In this document: positions 21,752 to 33,179 of the stretch, piece after piece
How positions within the stretch are numbered: the stretch's first letter is position 1
Layout: each line of letters starts with the position of its first letter
Source of the DNA: Parastagonospora avenae f. sp. tritici 18332-5
Taxonomy: Eukaryota; Ascomycota; Dothideomycetes; Pleosporales; Phaeosphaeriaceae
DNA: 64,000 bases
Direction of reading: 5' to 3'
Assembly (NCBI GenBank): GCA_022559985.1
Contig: JAFJTR010000093.1
Coordinates: forward strand, 1 to 64,000
The notes under the pieces: model-generated
Database searches by the model: none
What the model was told of the DNA's origin: nothing
What the model saw: the letters and a program-made list of their open reading frames with translations, nothing else
Made by a program: the position numbers and the translations under genes

Positions 21752-22210
21752 TATAAGAAGTTCAGAGAGATGTTCAGATAAGAGCCCTAACATAGATTGA
21801 TATGTTGTATAGCAGAGTACAGTTATTTTACTTACACGTCTGTCTTACACGTCTGTCTTATACGTCTGTCGTATCACCTACATTGCTACAATAGACGCGT
21901 GCAAAGAGTAAGAATGTAAGACAAGCAGGACTTCTAGCGCAAGTGAGTTAAGTAGTTTACACTAAGTTAAGGCTTGCAGTATAAGATTCTGACTCTCGCA
22001 TAGCTTAGAAATCGCTATCACGCTCCTATAGTCTGAGAAGAGGTAAGTGAGTAGCAGGCATAATAAGCAGGAATAAAACGGACAAAAATACTAGTGTAAT
22101 AGCAGGCAGGTGTTGTAAAGGAAGCCTAGAAAGAGAGAGTTCAGGACAATGGTGGCGCAAGCGGCGGCAGGGTGACTTACCGGTAAGCCACTAGAGTTTA
22201 GCATCACGTA
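21752..22210. other. 3' flank of the NLR inside the TIR element
   Basis: No gene seen. It contains a short tandem array of the 13-mer cttacacgtctgt (about 21831-21870, three variants). The right inverted arm follows. Confidence 0.5.
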
Positions 22211-22735
22211 GCCCTGCTCCCAATCCGAGACGGTTTTCTAGTGTCCTAGAGCGCTTAGCAAAAGCGCCACAAAGCCGCACAGCTACACAGCCACAGATTT
22301 AGTGTCAGCAGCGATAGATTACCGCTAAGCTACTTCAAAATTTGTGTGCGGGGCCTCTTCATCAGGCACTTCTAGCAGACAGACTTGGAATTAGCACAAC
22401 AACACGACACCCTCTCGAGCTAGATCGCAGTACTCGGATTAGTGTGATAATATAGCAAGCTGCAAGTTGATAGCTTTTTAAGAAGATATATAAGTTTTCT
22501 CCGCACTAACTGCCAGCCAAAGCCAGGCGGTCGCTTGATGCTTATACTAGATTGTCGTATTGCGCGGTAAGCAGAGCCTATTTCCAGAAGACTTCGAGCA
22601 CAGATGAACTTTGCAGCTCAAGGCTGCTAACCCGAGAGTGTGTTTACCTATAGCGTGTTGTTGCGTTTGTTGTGTTGGGGGGTGTCCGCGGCGTCCCGCT
22701 ACGCAGGGTGTCCCGTTACGCAGGGACGGACGTTA
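22211..22735 (-). repeat. Right arm of long terminal inverted repeat
   Basis: Reverse-complement partner of 16883-17412. It starts near GCCCTGCTCCCAATCCGAGA and ends GTTACGCAGGGACGGACGTT with TA outside. The terminal ~50 bp are the best conserved part, as expected if they are transposase binding sites. Confidence 0.8.
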
Positions 22736-22802
22736 GTATAGTGGTATTATTTACGTGGTAAATTCAGTCAAGGCTCCAGTGTATCTCCCCGCTTGATTGA
22801 AC

Positions 22803-23201
22803 TCATTCTTCTTCTTCTTCTTCTTCTTCTTCTCCCTCTGGTATCGTGCTTAATGGTGGTAGAGGATGGTAATTTGCCTTCATCTCACGTACTGAAAGCT
22901 TCTTAACCCCTTCAGTAGCGAGTTCGCAACCCTTCTTGTATTCTTTGGTCCCTGGCATGATAAGACTGATTCGCAATTCGTGACCTTCTTCAATGGGGGA
23001 TGTTGCAAGCTCGTAGTTGCGAAGATCTGAGGCCAGATCCTTAATAGTTACTTTCAAGCTTCTTGCTAAGATTTTAATGTGAAGCTTTTTGCTGTTGAAA
23101 GAGTCGTCAGTGATCTTTTCTATGACCCGATAGGTTGGTACCGTAAAGGTGATGTATCGTATATGTTGTACGCATTGTTGAACGTATTGTGGATATGACA
23201 T
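22803..23201 (-). CDS. Small hypothetical protein with poly-Glu tail
   Basis: 132-residue open frame from the ATG at 23201 (MSYPQYVQQCVQHIRYITFT). It contains KKLHIKILARSLKVTIKDLA and EEGHELRISLIMPGTKEYKK and ends in nine glutamates encoded by a GAA/GAG tract. I recognise no family. It lies just outside the right arm of the TIR element and is downstream of the captain on the same strand. It may be a genuine small cargo gene or a chance frame. Confidence 0.45.
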   Translation of the reverse strand: MSYPQYVQQCVQHIRYITFTVPTYRVIEKITDDSFNSKKLHIKILARSLKVTIKDLASDLRNYELATSPIEEGHELRISLIMPGTKEYKKGCELATEGVKKLSVREMKANYHPLPPLSTIPEGEEEEEEEEE

Positions 23202-24650
23202 CTTGCATTGTGCGAACAATTCATCGTGTTTGTCAGTCTTTTCTTGTCGTCATGATATACCTTGCGCGCTACATATCTATTGGAATTCCAGTCTTGCCTG
23301 CTTCCACTCAAATATCGACACCCTTTAGAATCAGATTCTCTGAGACCATTCTTGAAGAATGAAACGCATAGTCCATCCTCTATCGTAAGCGATTGATTCT
23401 TTCGGGTCGTTGTACATAGTCGGCAAGCTACTCAACAAGTGACAGTGTTCGGAGTGGAGACAGCATCATGTTGGCAAAATACCTGCGCCCCACTTGGCTC
23501 ATACGCGATGCACGATACGCGCCTGACGGCGCCAGCACAAGGGAGGGCCTGCGCGAAATCGGGATTTGAAGGTTGGGTCTTACGACCCATTTCTCAATTT
23601 CGAATTCCGGGATTGTTAGACCATTTTAGTATTGAGTGTGGCGTAGTAAAATGCAGCAATTGAATGGAAAACACAGGATTTACATAGTATGTGTGGATGA
23701 AAGAACTTGGCGCAGCCTAACCTTTCCAGGATCGGCCATTGAACTCGCCTCTAATTATTTCGGCGCATGGTTCGTCTGACCAGCGGCACAACCTCGGCCC
23801 GGTTGCAGCTCACCGACACCTCCGTGGAAAGATACTGACCCCACTTTGCACCCCGCTTCCACTAAGCTGACCGGCGGTCAGGCCTCGGTTTGAGACGCGT
23901 CCTGATGATACCTGAAGCGACGAAGACTGAGCGCGAGAGCTTTGGCTCAGGAGCATGTACGTTACAGACTAGGTATGTAGCTTGGAACTCCATTCAAAAA
24001 CAAGATTCTATAAACCTCCGGAACCATTTCAGAGCACTCTTAGAATGCATGCCAGTCATGACAACTATGTGCTATGAGTAGACTCTGGGATGTCTCTGCG
24101 ATTTTGCGATTCATAAGCCGGTGCTAGGTTTGCGCGCAACCTCGGCTACCCGCGGGACCTGCCAAATTGTGGTAGGATTCATTATGTCACTAGCAGCTCC
24201 GGCCGCTCCGCTGGTTTTCATCTCATTGGTCAGGCCCCTGGCGAGCCAAGGACGCCTTTACGCTCCGTTGAAGCGTCGCCTAGGTCTAGCTAAATTCCAT
24301 CTAGCGTCAGCTCTAGACTCCAGCGCTAGGCCTGTTGCAGGAACGTTTGATTCATGAGGTAAGCTGCTCAAGTGCTTCTCGTTCCGGTTTTCGCCTTGCG
24401 TCGCCACTCTGAAGGAGTGAAACATATCATTATGCTGCATTGTAATAAGAATATTGAACGCTATTAAAAAACTGTGCGTTGCCTGAATACATTGAATTAC
24501 CATTGATACCTATGGTAAGACAGGCGCTAATAGTCGCTATCAACGATCTGAACAGAAAACTCGTCTGTCACCTAGCCTCTCCGCATATGGCCACGTGCTC
24601 AACATAGACACCTTACACCTTGCACGATTGCTGGCGACTCAACTAATTTT
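23202..24650. other. 1.4 kb without a supported gene
   Basis: Only short, unrelated frames are open here. It separates the captain's 3' end from the first cargo. I see no tRNA, repeat array or recognisable relic. Confidence 0.4.
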
Positions 24651-27474
24651 TCACATCCGCTTTTGTCTCTTCAACCGAATCTTGTTTTGGCGAAGTAGTC
24701 GTTTGGACAGAACCTTCGGTCTGGAATGAAGGTGAGCTATCTCAGTGTTTCCAAGCGTTTGGTCGTTCTGCGATGGTAAGATACCACTAGAAGTATGTTC
24801 GAGTGGGTCTAGGAAGACTTGTTGGGGTATGACGTGATCCCGAGCATTGTCTGATGGCAAAATTTCTTCAGTGGTCCAGAGCTCATCTGTGGCAGGGAAC
24901 TGCGGGTCATTTTTGGGGTCAACGCTTCCTTGAACGGACAACTCTGACCTGCCTGGTGTTGGGGATTCGTCCTTGCTTGGTGGTATTAAAGTAGACTCAG
25001 TCCAACCACAAGCTTCGTTTATTCCGTGATCGTCGTAAAAATGTCGTGCCAGGTCTGGAACAGAGTATCCGCTATTCGTTGTACATAATGGATGTGGGCA
25101 AAAGACGACTGGCAATTCAAAGTAAGGCCGAAGATGACTCTTCAGGTGCTCTGCAAATATGTTAGATGTGGTGAACTGGTGAAGCATCTTGTGCCAGTCA
25201 CCCCATCGGTCGAGTTGTGCATCAGAGATGCAAAACGGACAACGACCACCAGCTGCGACCAACCCTCGGCAACGCAATATTCCACAGTACATATCTAACT
25301 CTTCCAGATGATCTTTGCAATGATTTCGAAAGTCATCTATGGTCGAAAACCAAGCATTGCAACGCATGCAGTACTCCGCTCTCGAGGGACCCGCCCTTTT
25401 CGATTTTCGGAAACAATTATGCATATGATCTGCCCTCTTGTGTGCCTTCATACTGGGCGAGTCAGCATAGTCCGTGTAGAACAATCCTTTGACATACCTC
25501 AGCACATGTTTTCCGCAAATATGACACCCCTCCCCATTGTTGTGCTGTGGAGCTTCTCCAGGATAGTATACAACCGGATCCTTGGGTTGGGTGCGACAGA
25601 TAGTCATGAGAGTTTCGAGGATGTGTGGCATAGTGCGGACACTATACATGGTACCTTCACATGCACCTCTGATGACTGCCCAGTTCGGAACATACCTCCT
25701 AGCTACAGCAGCCCTTGTTCTTGGATCGCGCAAATCTCCGAGGGTTTCTATTGATAGTGGTATCCTGCCTTTCGAATTTGACTCGAAGTGCTGCGATACG
25801 GTCTGTTGGAGATTCTTCTGGTGAAATTCGTTGAGAAATTCGGACCAATGGCGCTTCTTGAGTGCGCCGTGGCGCTTTTTGTACTCCTTGCTGTTTCTAC
25901 CAAACCTTCTTATGATTTCCAACAGCTGCGTATCATTGATGATGTCTTGTTCTCGACTTGCCGGAAGTGATGATGGTGGAGGTAACCCTCGGGAAGAACG
26001 TCGATAACGTTCAATGTGGAAGTCATCGTCCTGCTTGGACCGTCTCATCAGACCTTGAATGTCAATAGAAGACAGTTTATCTTGGTAGTGTCTAATGTAT
26101 GTTCTTCCGTGGTCCATATGACCGAGGATCTGGTCTACCGATTGGGATGGTGCATTTTCTTGCAAAGCTTAGCTGGAGAGTATTGAAGTGGTCTTAGCTG
26201 CTTACCGTGGAGTCTGTTTGCTACTGCTCTGCGTATATTGTACGGCCTCGTATACTCACAGTACCCAGCGTTCAGACTAAGTATTTTCAGATGGTTCCAC
26301 CAATAAGTATACCAAAAGACGCCCTCAGACTTGCGTTCTGGGCACTTTAGAATTGGTTTTTCGAGCATGTCCGTCTTCCAACGAAAAGTATAACAATCGT
26401 TTCCCTCTTGTATCTTGAAAGCATGTAGTTCATCAGGTGACGAAATCCCCTCGAAAGCGTCGTCCGCGAATGCTAGAGCAAGTAGCAACGTGACCGGACA
26501 GTGGAGGAAACGAGATTCTTCGTACATGCGTACAACAAGGCTAAAAAGCCTGTGTTAGTGAATAATTAAAGTGGAGTAAGAGAGACCGTACGGAGCATGT
26601 CGTCGCTTTTTACCCTTCATGGAATCTTGCTCGATCATGATCCCATATCGCAATGTGCCATCCTTACGTTTGTCAAGCGTCAACGTGATGTGCTGTGCAG
26701 ATTTAGCTCAACCTCACTCAACAACGAGCCTCTCCACTGAACTTACTCGGTACCGTAAGTAGAGATTAGGATAGTCCTGATTCGGTAGAACTGAACCGGG
26801 TCTGTTTCCAAGATAGAGGTGTAAATGTAGAAGGAAAGCCATCTCGATGGGTGTCCGATCGTGAAAGAATGTGTTGAAGTCATGGTGGAACAATTGTGTG
26901 TTGAGAATATCGATATCGACCTCGTCGGCGTACCCCTTCTCCTTCATAATATCCTTCAGGTCGTACTCAGTCCGTAGTGACCCTCGGATGTACTATATTA
27001 CGGTCAGCGAAGAAGTACAGGTAACGAGAGGACGGACACCAAGCATGTCACCATCGACAATATCCGGAAATTCTTTTCCAGTCCACCTCGCGAAGCAAGT
27101 AGCTAGCCGGTGCCAGTAATTTTCCGCCGATGATAAGGTCACGTATTCGCCGAGTTGACCCTTGGATCCTCCAATGTACCATTCGAGGAAACGTTTCAAC
27201 GTCGCTACTTTTGGCAGATCGGCCCCATCTCGCACACTTGCTTCAATTTCAGCTTCTGTGAAAGACATAAAGCCGAGAAACCTATAAAGACTTAGACGCT
27301 GTTAACACCATACTGATTCGCGCCTTACTCTTTCCACGCCTTCTTCGTTGCATCATAATACCGCTGTGTTGACGAAACTACCGGTCGGACCTCTCGACAA
27401 TATGTCCTCTCTTTGAGGCTCGCCGCATTAAGCCCACGACTAGCAGCTAACTGAGATCTTCGGCTTTGAACCAT
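24651..27474 (-). CDS. DUF3435 tyrosine recombinase, Starship 'captain' (six exons)
   Basis: Site-specific tyrosine recombinase of the DUF3435 family, the enzyme that mobilises Starship elements (established). Exons 27474-27329, 27281-27038, 26992-26747, 26692-26592, 26549-26206 and 26158-24651 join in frame to 862 residues with no internal stop. The N-terminus has the SAM-like segment (RYYDATKKAWKEFLGF ... LKRFLEWYI ... ENYWHRLATCFARWTG). The catalytic core has the first Arg in YLGNRPGSV (R194), the conserved HCPVTLLLALAFADDAFEG, box II YTRPYNIRRAVANRLH (about 342-360), and QILGHMDHGRTYIRHYQD containing the late His and candidate nucleophile Tyr. Residues ~500-720 carry C2H2-like zinc motifs (CHICGKH, YCMRCNAWFS), probably DNA-binding. 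Box II has Y where many recombinases have H, as in other family members I recall. The gene is not visibly mutated, so the element could be active. Orientation puts the 5' end of the element to the right and cargo to the left. Confidence 0.92.
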
Positions 27475-28675
27475 TTGTGAGGGGCTTCAGGAGGATGAAC
27501 ATGTCTATGGCCAGACAGCGCGGATGATAGATATAAGCCAGGCAGGTAACAAAGGACAGGCTATTATTCTACCCGACAGCTTCCTTTGCTGCGGCCTCTC
27601 CTTCCTAGCACAAGAGGGAAAGAGCCAGAGAGTGGCAGGTGTCCTGCATGGCGCTTTTGGGGCCATGCAGACTGGGAGCCATGCAGACTAGGAGACATAC
27701 ATAGCACGCTTGAAAGTTACGCGGCTATCCATAGTACTGGCGGTGTAAAGTAAAGAAATGAAAGTTTGTATACCAGCAGATGCATCGCCCGGAAAGAAAA
27801 CGAGGCGCATGGACGTTTCAGTGTGGCTGTGCTAAAATCACGTTATCGACTACACACTTCAGAAACCTGACATTTCAAATCTGATTTTCGTAAGAAAGCA
27901 TTATCAGTTGCTAGTTACATGTGAATAATCGCAAAAGCTATTCTGTAGTAAGAAACTTCAGAAAGCAAATAGAAGGTAGAAATGATACGAGAATGCAATG
28001 TCCTGCAACTGCATCGAAAAGATCGCTATATAGCTAAGTGCTCAATTCACGCACCAGCAAGAGCCTCATACTTACCTTCTTGCGATCACCCAGCTCATAG
28101 ATTGGGTTGATCTATTTGGCTCTCCTGCATTGCACAGCGCGGTGAGGGCTGAATACTGTTCTCCTCCGGGGGCACAGGCGGGGCAATTTTTGCTGGACTG
28201 CTTTCATAAAGCTGCTTTTCATTGACACCATTGCCGTTGCGCGATGATTTGAAGAAGAGCGTAACTGATTACGACGTCGCCATTACAACCTCAGTCGCTG
28301 TATTTTCGCGTCCGCCCACCAATCCCTCATCTTTTATCGCAATCCTCTCGTATCGAGAAAAACCATGCGCATCGACGTCAATAGACACGCCGACTAGCTT
28401 TGGTGTAGACTTTACCCTGAATTTCGCCAGCCTCGCGAAGTGAGCGAGCCTCCCACTACGCTTTCTGTAGCTGTCCGCCTGGCAGCGCATACCTGCAGCT
28501 ACGAGAAGAACGTTGATGGCACGTGCCGAACGATGATCACCGGGCGCGTCTTCACGCAGTATTGTTATGGCTCGGCAACCTGCTGTAGGCATGGAGATTG
28601 CTGCATGTCAGCCTCGTAGCTCTAACATCAGCTTCTACGCGCCGTGGGACGCGAATCAATACCGCTTGACTTCAA
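27475..28675. other. Region expected to hold the Starship 5' boundary
   Basis: 1.2 kb between the captain start and the HET gene. By analogy with described Starships the element edge and target-site repeat should fall here. The other end is outside the window, so the direct repeat cannot be identified. A 17-18 bp imperfect direct repeat (GCCATGCAGACTGGGAG / GCCATGCAGACTAGGAG) occurs near 27662-27695. No convincing gene was seen. Confidence 0.5.
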
Positions 28676-30659
28676 ATGCACGAACACACTTATTTCTCTC
28701 ACGAGCCTTTACCCGACTCATCCTCATGTATTCGGCTACTGGAGATCCTGCAAGGCCATGATCAGATTATATACGACTTGACGACCTGGACTGTCTCAGA
28801 TGCCCCACAATACCATGCATTGTCGTACACCTGGGGTAATCCCACCCTAACGACCAGCATTACAGTCAATGGTAGAGCACTACAGGTCCGACGCAATCGT
28901 GCGTACGTTCTGCAGCAAGCTTTTGCGTCGAAAGCGAGTAAATACTACTGGATTGATGCGATTAGCATTGATCAACCGAGCACACAGGAGAAAAATCATG
29001 AAGTGGCTATGATGGCCAAATTGTACACCAGAGCTGCATATGATCTGGCGTGTGTTGGTCCACATGCGGATGTTAGCGACTTCTTGTTCGTAATGATCGA
29101 TAGATACTGGCCCCTGCTCGCCAGCATCAATGCGCATGTGAAAATCTCCGTATCGAACAGTTCGGCTAGCTGGTCTGTGGCGAACCCAATACCATCAAGC
29201 AGATGGCTGTCCTTGAAGTGCCTCTTCATTTTCGACGCATCAAGACGGAAACGATTAGCTGATGCTTACGTGGCGTTCATGAAGCGCCCCTATTTCTCGC
29301 GAGTATGGGTAAGTGAACACCGCAGAACATTGTTGATCATACGCTGACATTATATTCTACGATATTTAGGTTCTTCAAGAGCTGTACCTAGCCACAGACA
29401 TCTCGTGCTATTGCGGGCCGGACTCGCGCCCTTTCCCAGACCTCCTCGCAATTAGTCACTGGATAGACTTCTGTATCAAACGGAAAACAGCATACGCTCA
29501 GCTGGGGGTCTGTGACCAGATGCTTAGTTTCTTTCTTATCTGATCCAGAATGGCTGTTGCGACGACAAGACAGTTGCAAAGCATTGGACGTTCCGTGGGC
29601 AGCAATGACCGCACAACGTGGCTGTCAAGCACTCGCTTCGGGCGCATGGGGACCGCGCAGATTAGCTGAAGTTCTTGATGCCATGCGCCACTTCCAGTGT
29701 GCTGATGTGCGCGACGAGCTCTACGGTGTTCTGTCCCTGGTCGACTGGCATGGCTCACCGGTTCCAATACCCGATTACAGCAAGGATAGCTTCGAAATCG
29801 CCGTTGAGATTCTTAATCGGTATCTAGGAAACAGGGCTTGCGCCCCAGTTGAAGAAGACGTCCTTGTATGGGCGCACCAACTCTACAAAGTCTTCGCTCT
29901 ATCGACACAACAGAACACACTGCAAGAAGCTTTGAGCATCCGTTATGCAAACGGCGAGATACCGTTTGCTGTAAATAATTCACGCCCTCCGACGCAACTG
30001 GGCTTGGGCGAGCGGGCGACTTGGACATTGAACTTTCCAGACTGACGCCCACTGCCATGGACTGGCAGCCGCCGTCCAAGAATGACAGTCTCTGGTACGG
30101 TATGCGCCTTCGCTCTCGGGATGTCCTCGACCAATTTTCGTCACAGTCGCAGTCCAGGTCCCTCAGTTATGCAGCATGTGCAGATCACCAGCGCCTTGGT
30201 GAGGTATGAGATCAACAAGGACGCACCTTCGCATAGACTCCTAGAGATACTCGAGTAGGCGATTGGTTATTGAAGGCTACCAAGGAGTCCGGAAGCACGC
30301 AACCTCCTATGACGATGATAGTCAGGACCTTGGATTCTAATGACTACGCGATTGTTGGACAAGCCCACATTTGCAAAGAGTACACTGGATCCATAGACCC
30401 CTTCATCGGCTTTGAACACTTTCAACCACATTGGCGAGCGGAAGATTTGTTACTGTTGTACTGGAGCTACTCAACTCGTACCTCTTCCACCATATCGCTG
30501 GACGCAATCGCAGACTGGCTGGAGCTAGGCATTTGTGGTAGCGAAGGCTCGTCATATATCAAAGGCGCACTTGCTCCGAGACAGCCGCGCCAGCGCCAGT
30601 TCAAGATCACAGGCCCATCAACAATATTATCGGCATCCGCCATGAGGACGGACTGTTGA
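28676..30659 (+). CDS. HET-domain protein (3' part uncertain)
   Basis: Heterokaryon-incompatibility (HET) domain gene; such proteins trigger cell death or act in allorecognition (family). The three HET signatures are visible: YHALSYTWGNP (about residue 42), YYWIDAISIDQPS and RPYFSRVWVLQELYLATD, the last formed by splicing exon 28676-29308 to 29370. A second intron (29473-29527) restores frame to SDPEWLLRRQ and DVRDELYGVLSLVDWHGSP. That frame stops at 30045 (417 residues). Downstream plus-strand sequence still looks like a HET C-terminus: a frame at 30021-30198 joins through a 57 bp intron (30199-30255) to VGDWLLKATKESG and NDYAIVGQAHICKEY, ending at 30659. I could not find a clean splice from the 30045 frame into it. 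The gene may have one more intron or a frameshift. It lies just outside the predicted Starship edge. Confidence 0.72.
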
Positions 30660-33179
30660 AGAACACATTATTGTCACATTGTCTCATTTGTCTCCTGCGC
30701 AACCATCGGACAATGACCTGCGTCATTCATACCTGGCTTGATGCAACCAATCAAGCTTCGAGATCCGAGCTTTGATGTAATATAAGGAAAGATGGGTTTT
30801 ATTAGCCTAATAGGAAAGTCGTCTTATATAAAGGTGGGAGCCGACCTAGCAGAATTGACTCTATACAATTAGATACATGTGTGTTAATGATTTAACATCA
30901 ACTTTATGTCTTCTGATGCTATCGCTTCAATAGTATCGACCCTTGGTAAATCCATCACTTCAGCCGCCTCACTTAGTCATTACAGCAACTTTGGGATATT
31001 ATCGTTATTCTCAATGTCTAACAATGACATGATTTGCGGCAACAACAGAAGGATAATACTTTCTAAGGTTACTGAGTCTGTCGCTAATGTGAAGCTAGGC
31101 CCCAACTGCAAATAATCTATTTGTGTTAATCAGAAACCGTAGAATGAGTATTGCCCAGCTACAGCGCTTGTCGCAGCTTGTGTCGTCTACTTCACCACTC
31201 ATAAGAACACAGTTTGTCATCCGTAGCTGCAGGGAAAAGGTTCTGACTGTTGAAGAGCAAGTTGCTGCCACGAGTGGCAGCTATGACGGGGATGAATCAG
31301 GCTACTCGCCACACGCGACGCGACTCGTCGCCCTCAAAGGAGCGGTAGGCATCTCCCCATCGCATCGATGACAAGGTCTCAGATTTCAAAGCATGTCTGC
31401 TGTGACCATGGCACATGCCCTACCATCACCGAGTAGCTTTGCAGGACTCAGTCCGCATCACAACCTTCTGGGGATCAAGCAGATCGATATCAATGTAGGC
31501 AACATCTTGGACAAACATTGATTGAAACTTTTGTCAACGGCAATCCTGAGGACCTAAGCCGCTTGAATTTGAGTGTAATGCTGAATGAGTTATTGCATTC
31601 TGTAGATCAGCCACTTCGGTAGCGAAGTATGCAACATGTGTGCGAGCGTATATATCACCTGTTAGTAGCCATGGCTAAAGCTGTGTAGCTTTGAGTTCTC
31701 CTTCTGTGCCTCTGGATCTGCTGATGTGACTTTATATGTAGTTAGGATCGCACATTAGACGATGGCTTTCTCTCAGCCATGCTTTGAGCCTGGAAGTAGC
31801 ACTTACAAAGCAGGGCGGCATCCGTATTGCGACGATGATTGAAGCTATTGTATCATGCTATGTGTGTACTGTCTTGGTAGATCAGCCACTTCTTTTTCGA
31901 GAGGTGGTAGTGGCGACAGCTGAGACTGTATATCTGTGGTAGCTTCAGGCTACCTCATGACGTGCGAACATTGCTTTGGATAGTTCAAGGCTTGCTAAAA
32001 GCACAAGTAGCATTCCCTCACCATACTCACGTTTTGGACCCAGTCGCTACGACCTTCCCGGGCAGGTGATGCCACTACTAAAGTTACACAGGCTTTGATG
32101 CGTCCGGCGCCTTCTTGCGGGATGTCCCGTAATAAAAAGACTTCCGGAAGAGCATTCTAGATCCGGCAAAACTGATAGCAAATCTAGCAGCACGGTGTTG
32201 TCATTCTTGAGGTGGAGCGTTGTTTCGTTAGCAACCGATTTGCGAAACCTTGTCCACGCAATGCCGAGGAAGTCCCTTCTAGGCCGGCTTTTGTGATACA
32301 CTGCATTATTCTGTCAAATGGGATGTTAGTAGTCTCATCATCAACGAATAGAGCGCTTCTCCTATCGGCGCCCAGTCAGTCTGCACGCTCGATGGCATCT
32401 CTTGGTGGTTTGGCTAAATTTCATCGTCTGTACGACTACTCTTTGTCCAAAGGCCGAAGCTCTATCGCAACATGATGCAAGAAGAATGAAGTCCCGACTC
32501 TTTATCTGCTGTCCGCTTGATTTAAGATCGTGGAGCCCTCGGGTCCCACTAGATCGCGGGTAGTCAGTGGTAATCACAGTTCATCTCGTCATATTGATGG
32601 ATAGAGAGAAGAAACAATTGAGAAACCTTGAAGCTTGATCTTGTGAAGATACTGTCGATACCATAGGCCATAGGTATGCCTGAGAAAATCCCGTTGCTCT
32701 GGTATCGATGCATCGAGTGGCGCGGCGTTCTATTTGCTTGGAAATCTCTCTGGTCTCCAGAGAATCTTCAATGAACGATACCACGAATCCAGAATCAGAA
32801 TTTTGTAGCTGTCAATTTCATATTGGCGATATGATGAATAATGTTCCTGTAGAAGAGAAAGACGGAATGGGGCCTCTCCGCGGCTTAAACATGCAGTTAC
32901 TGTGACGCACACAATATGGGGGATCATTCGGTAATTCCTGGTAGTTCGTGTTCGCCGCCGAAGAACTCCGCCTCAGAGGTCGCGCAGGAATTTGAAGTCG
33001 TGATGAAGTTCGCGTACGCGCCGTTGGAGATTGCGACCACCCCCACAAGAATGCGCCAGCATTCCAGATTGCGAAGCCTCGAATGCGCTTTGCAAAAATG
33101 AGCGATACATATAAGCCTTCCTTGGAAATAGTTTGGAAAAGTCAGAGGCTTGCAGGTAGCAAGACGAACGTCCGCCACC
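30660..33179. other. 2.5 kb of mostly unassigned sequence
   Basis: A TATA-like box (tatataaagg, about 30835) precedes a 69-codon frame at 30906-31115 that I cannot identify and do not call as a gene. The phrase gtagatcagccacttc occurs twice (about 31604 and 31878). Several short minus-strand frames between 32000 and 32930 resemble fragments of a decayed gene but show no family motif. Confidence 0.4.

Larger units (their letters stand above)
16883..22735. mobile_element. Putative 5.85 kb TIR element carrying an NLR gene
   Basis: The two ends of this segment are imperfect inverted copies of each other over about 530 bp. The outermost bases read TA-ACGTCC on the left and GGACGT-TA on the right. 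A TA duplication is what Tc1/mariner/pogo-type transposition leaves (established). There is no transposase inside. Instead the segment holds an intact SesA-NB-ARC-TPR gene on the plus strand and the 3' relic of a second NLR on the minus strand. Two explanations fit: a non-autonomous transposon that captured an NLR, or an NLR locus formed by inverted duplication. The shared TA ends favour the first. It lies between captain and cargo of the larger Starship, so it would be a nested element. Confidence 0.6.

Noticed and set aside
30906..31115. 69-codon plus-strand frame after a TATA-like box
   Set aside because: Ser-rich product without recognisable motif, and no continuing exon could be defined; left as unassigned sequence.
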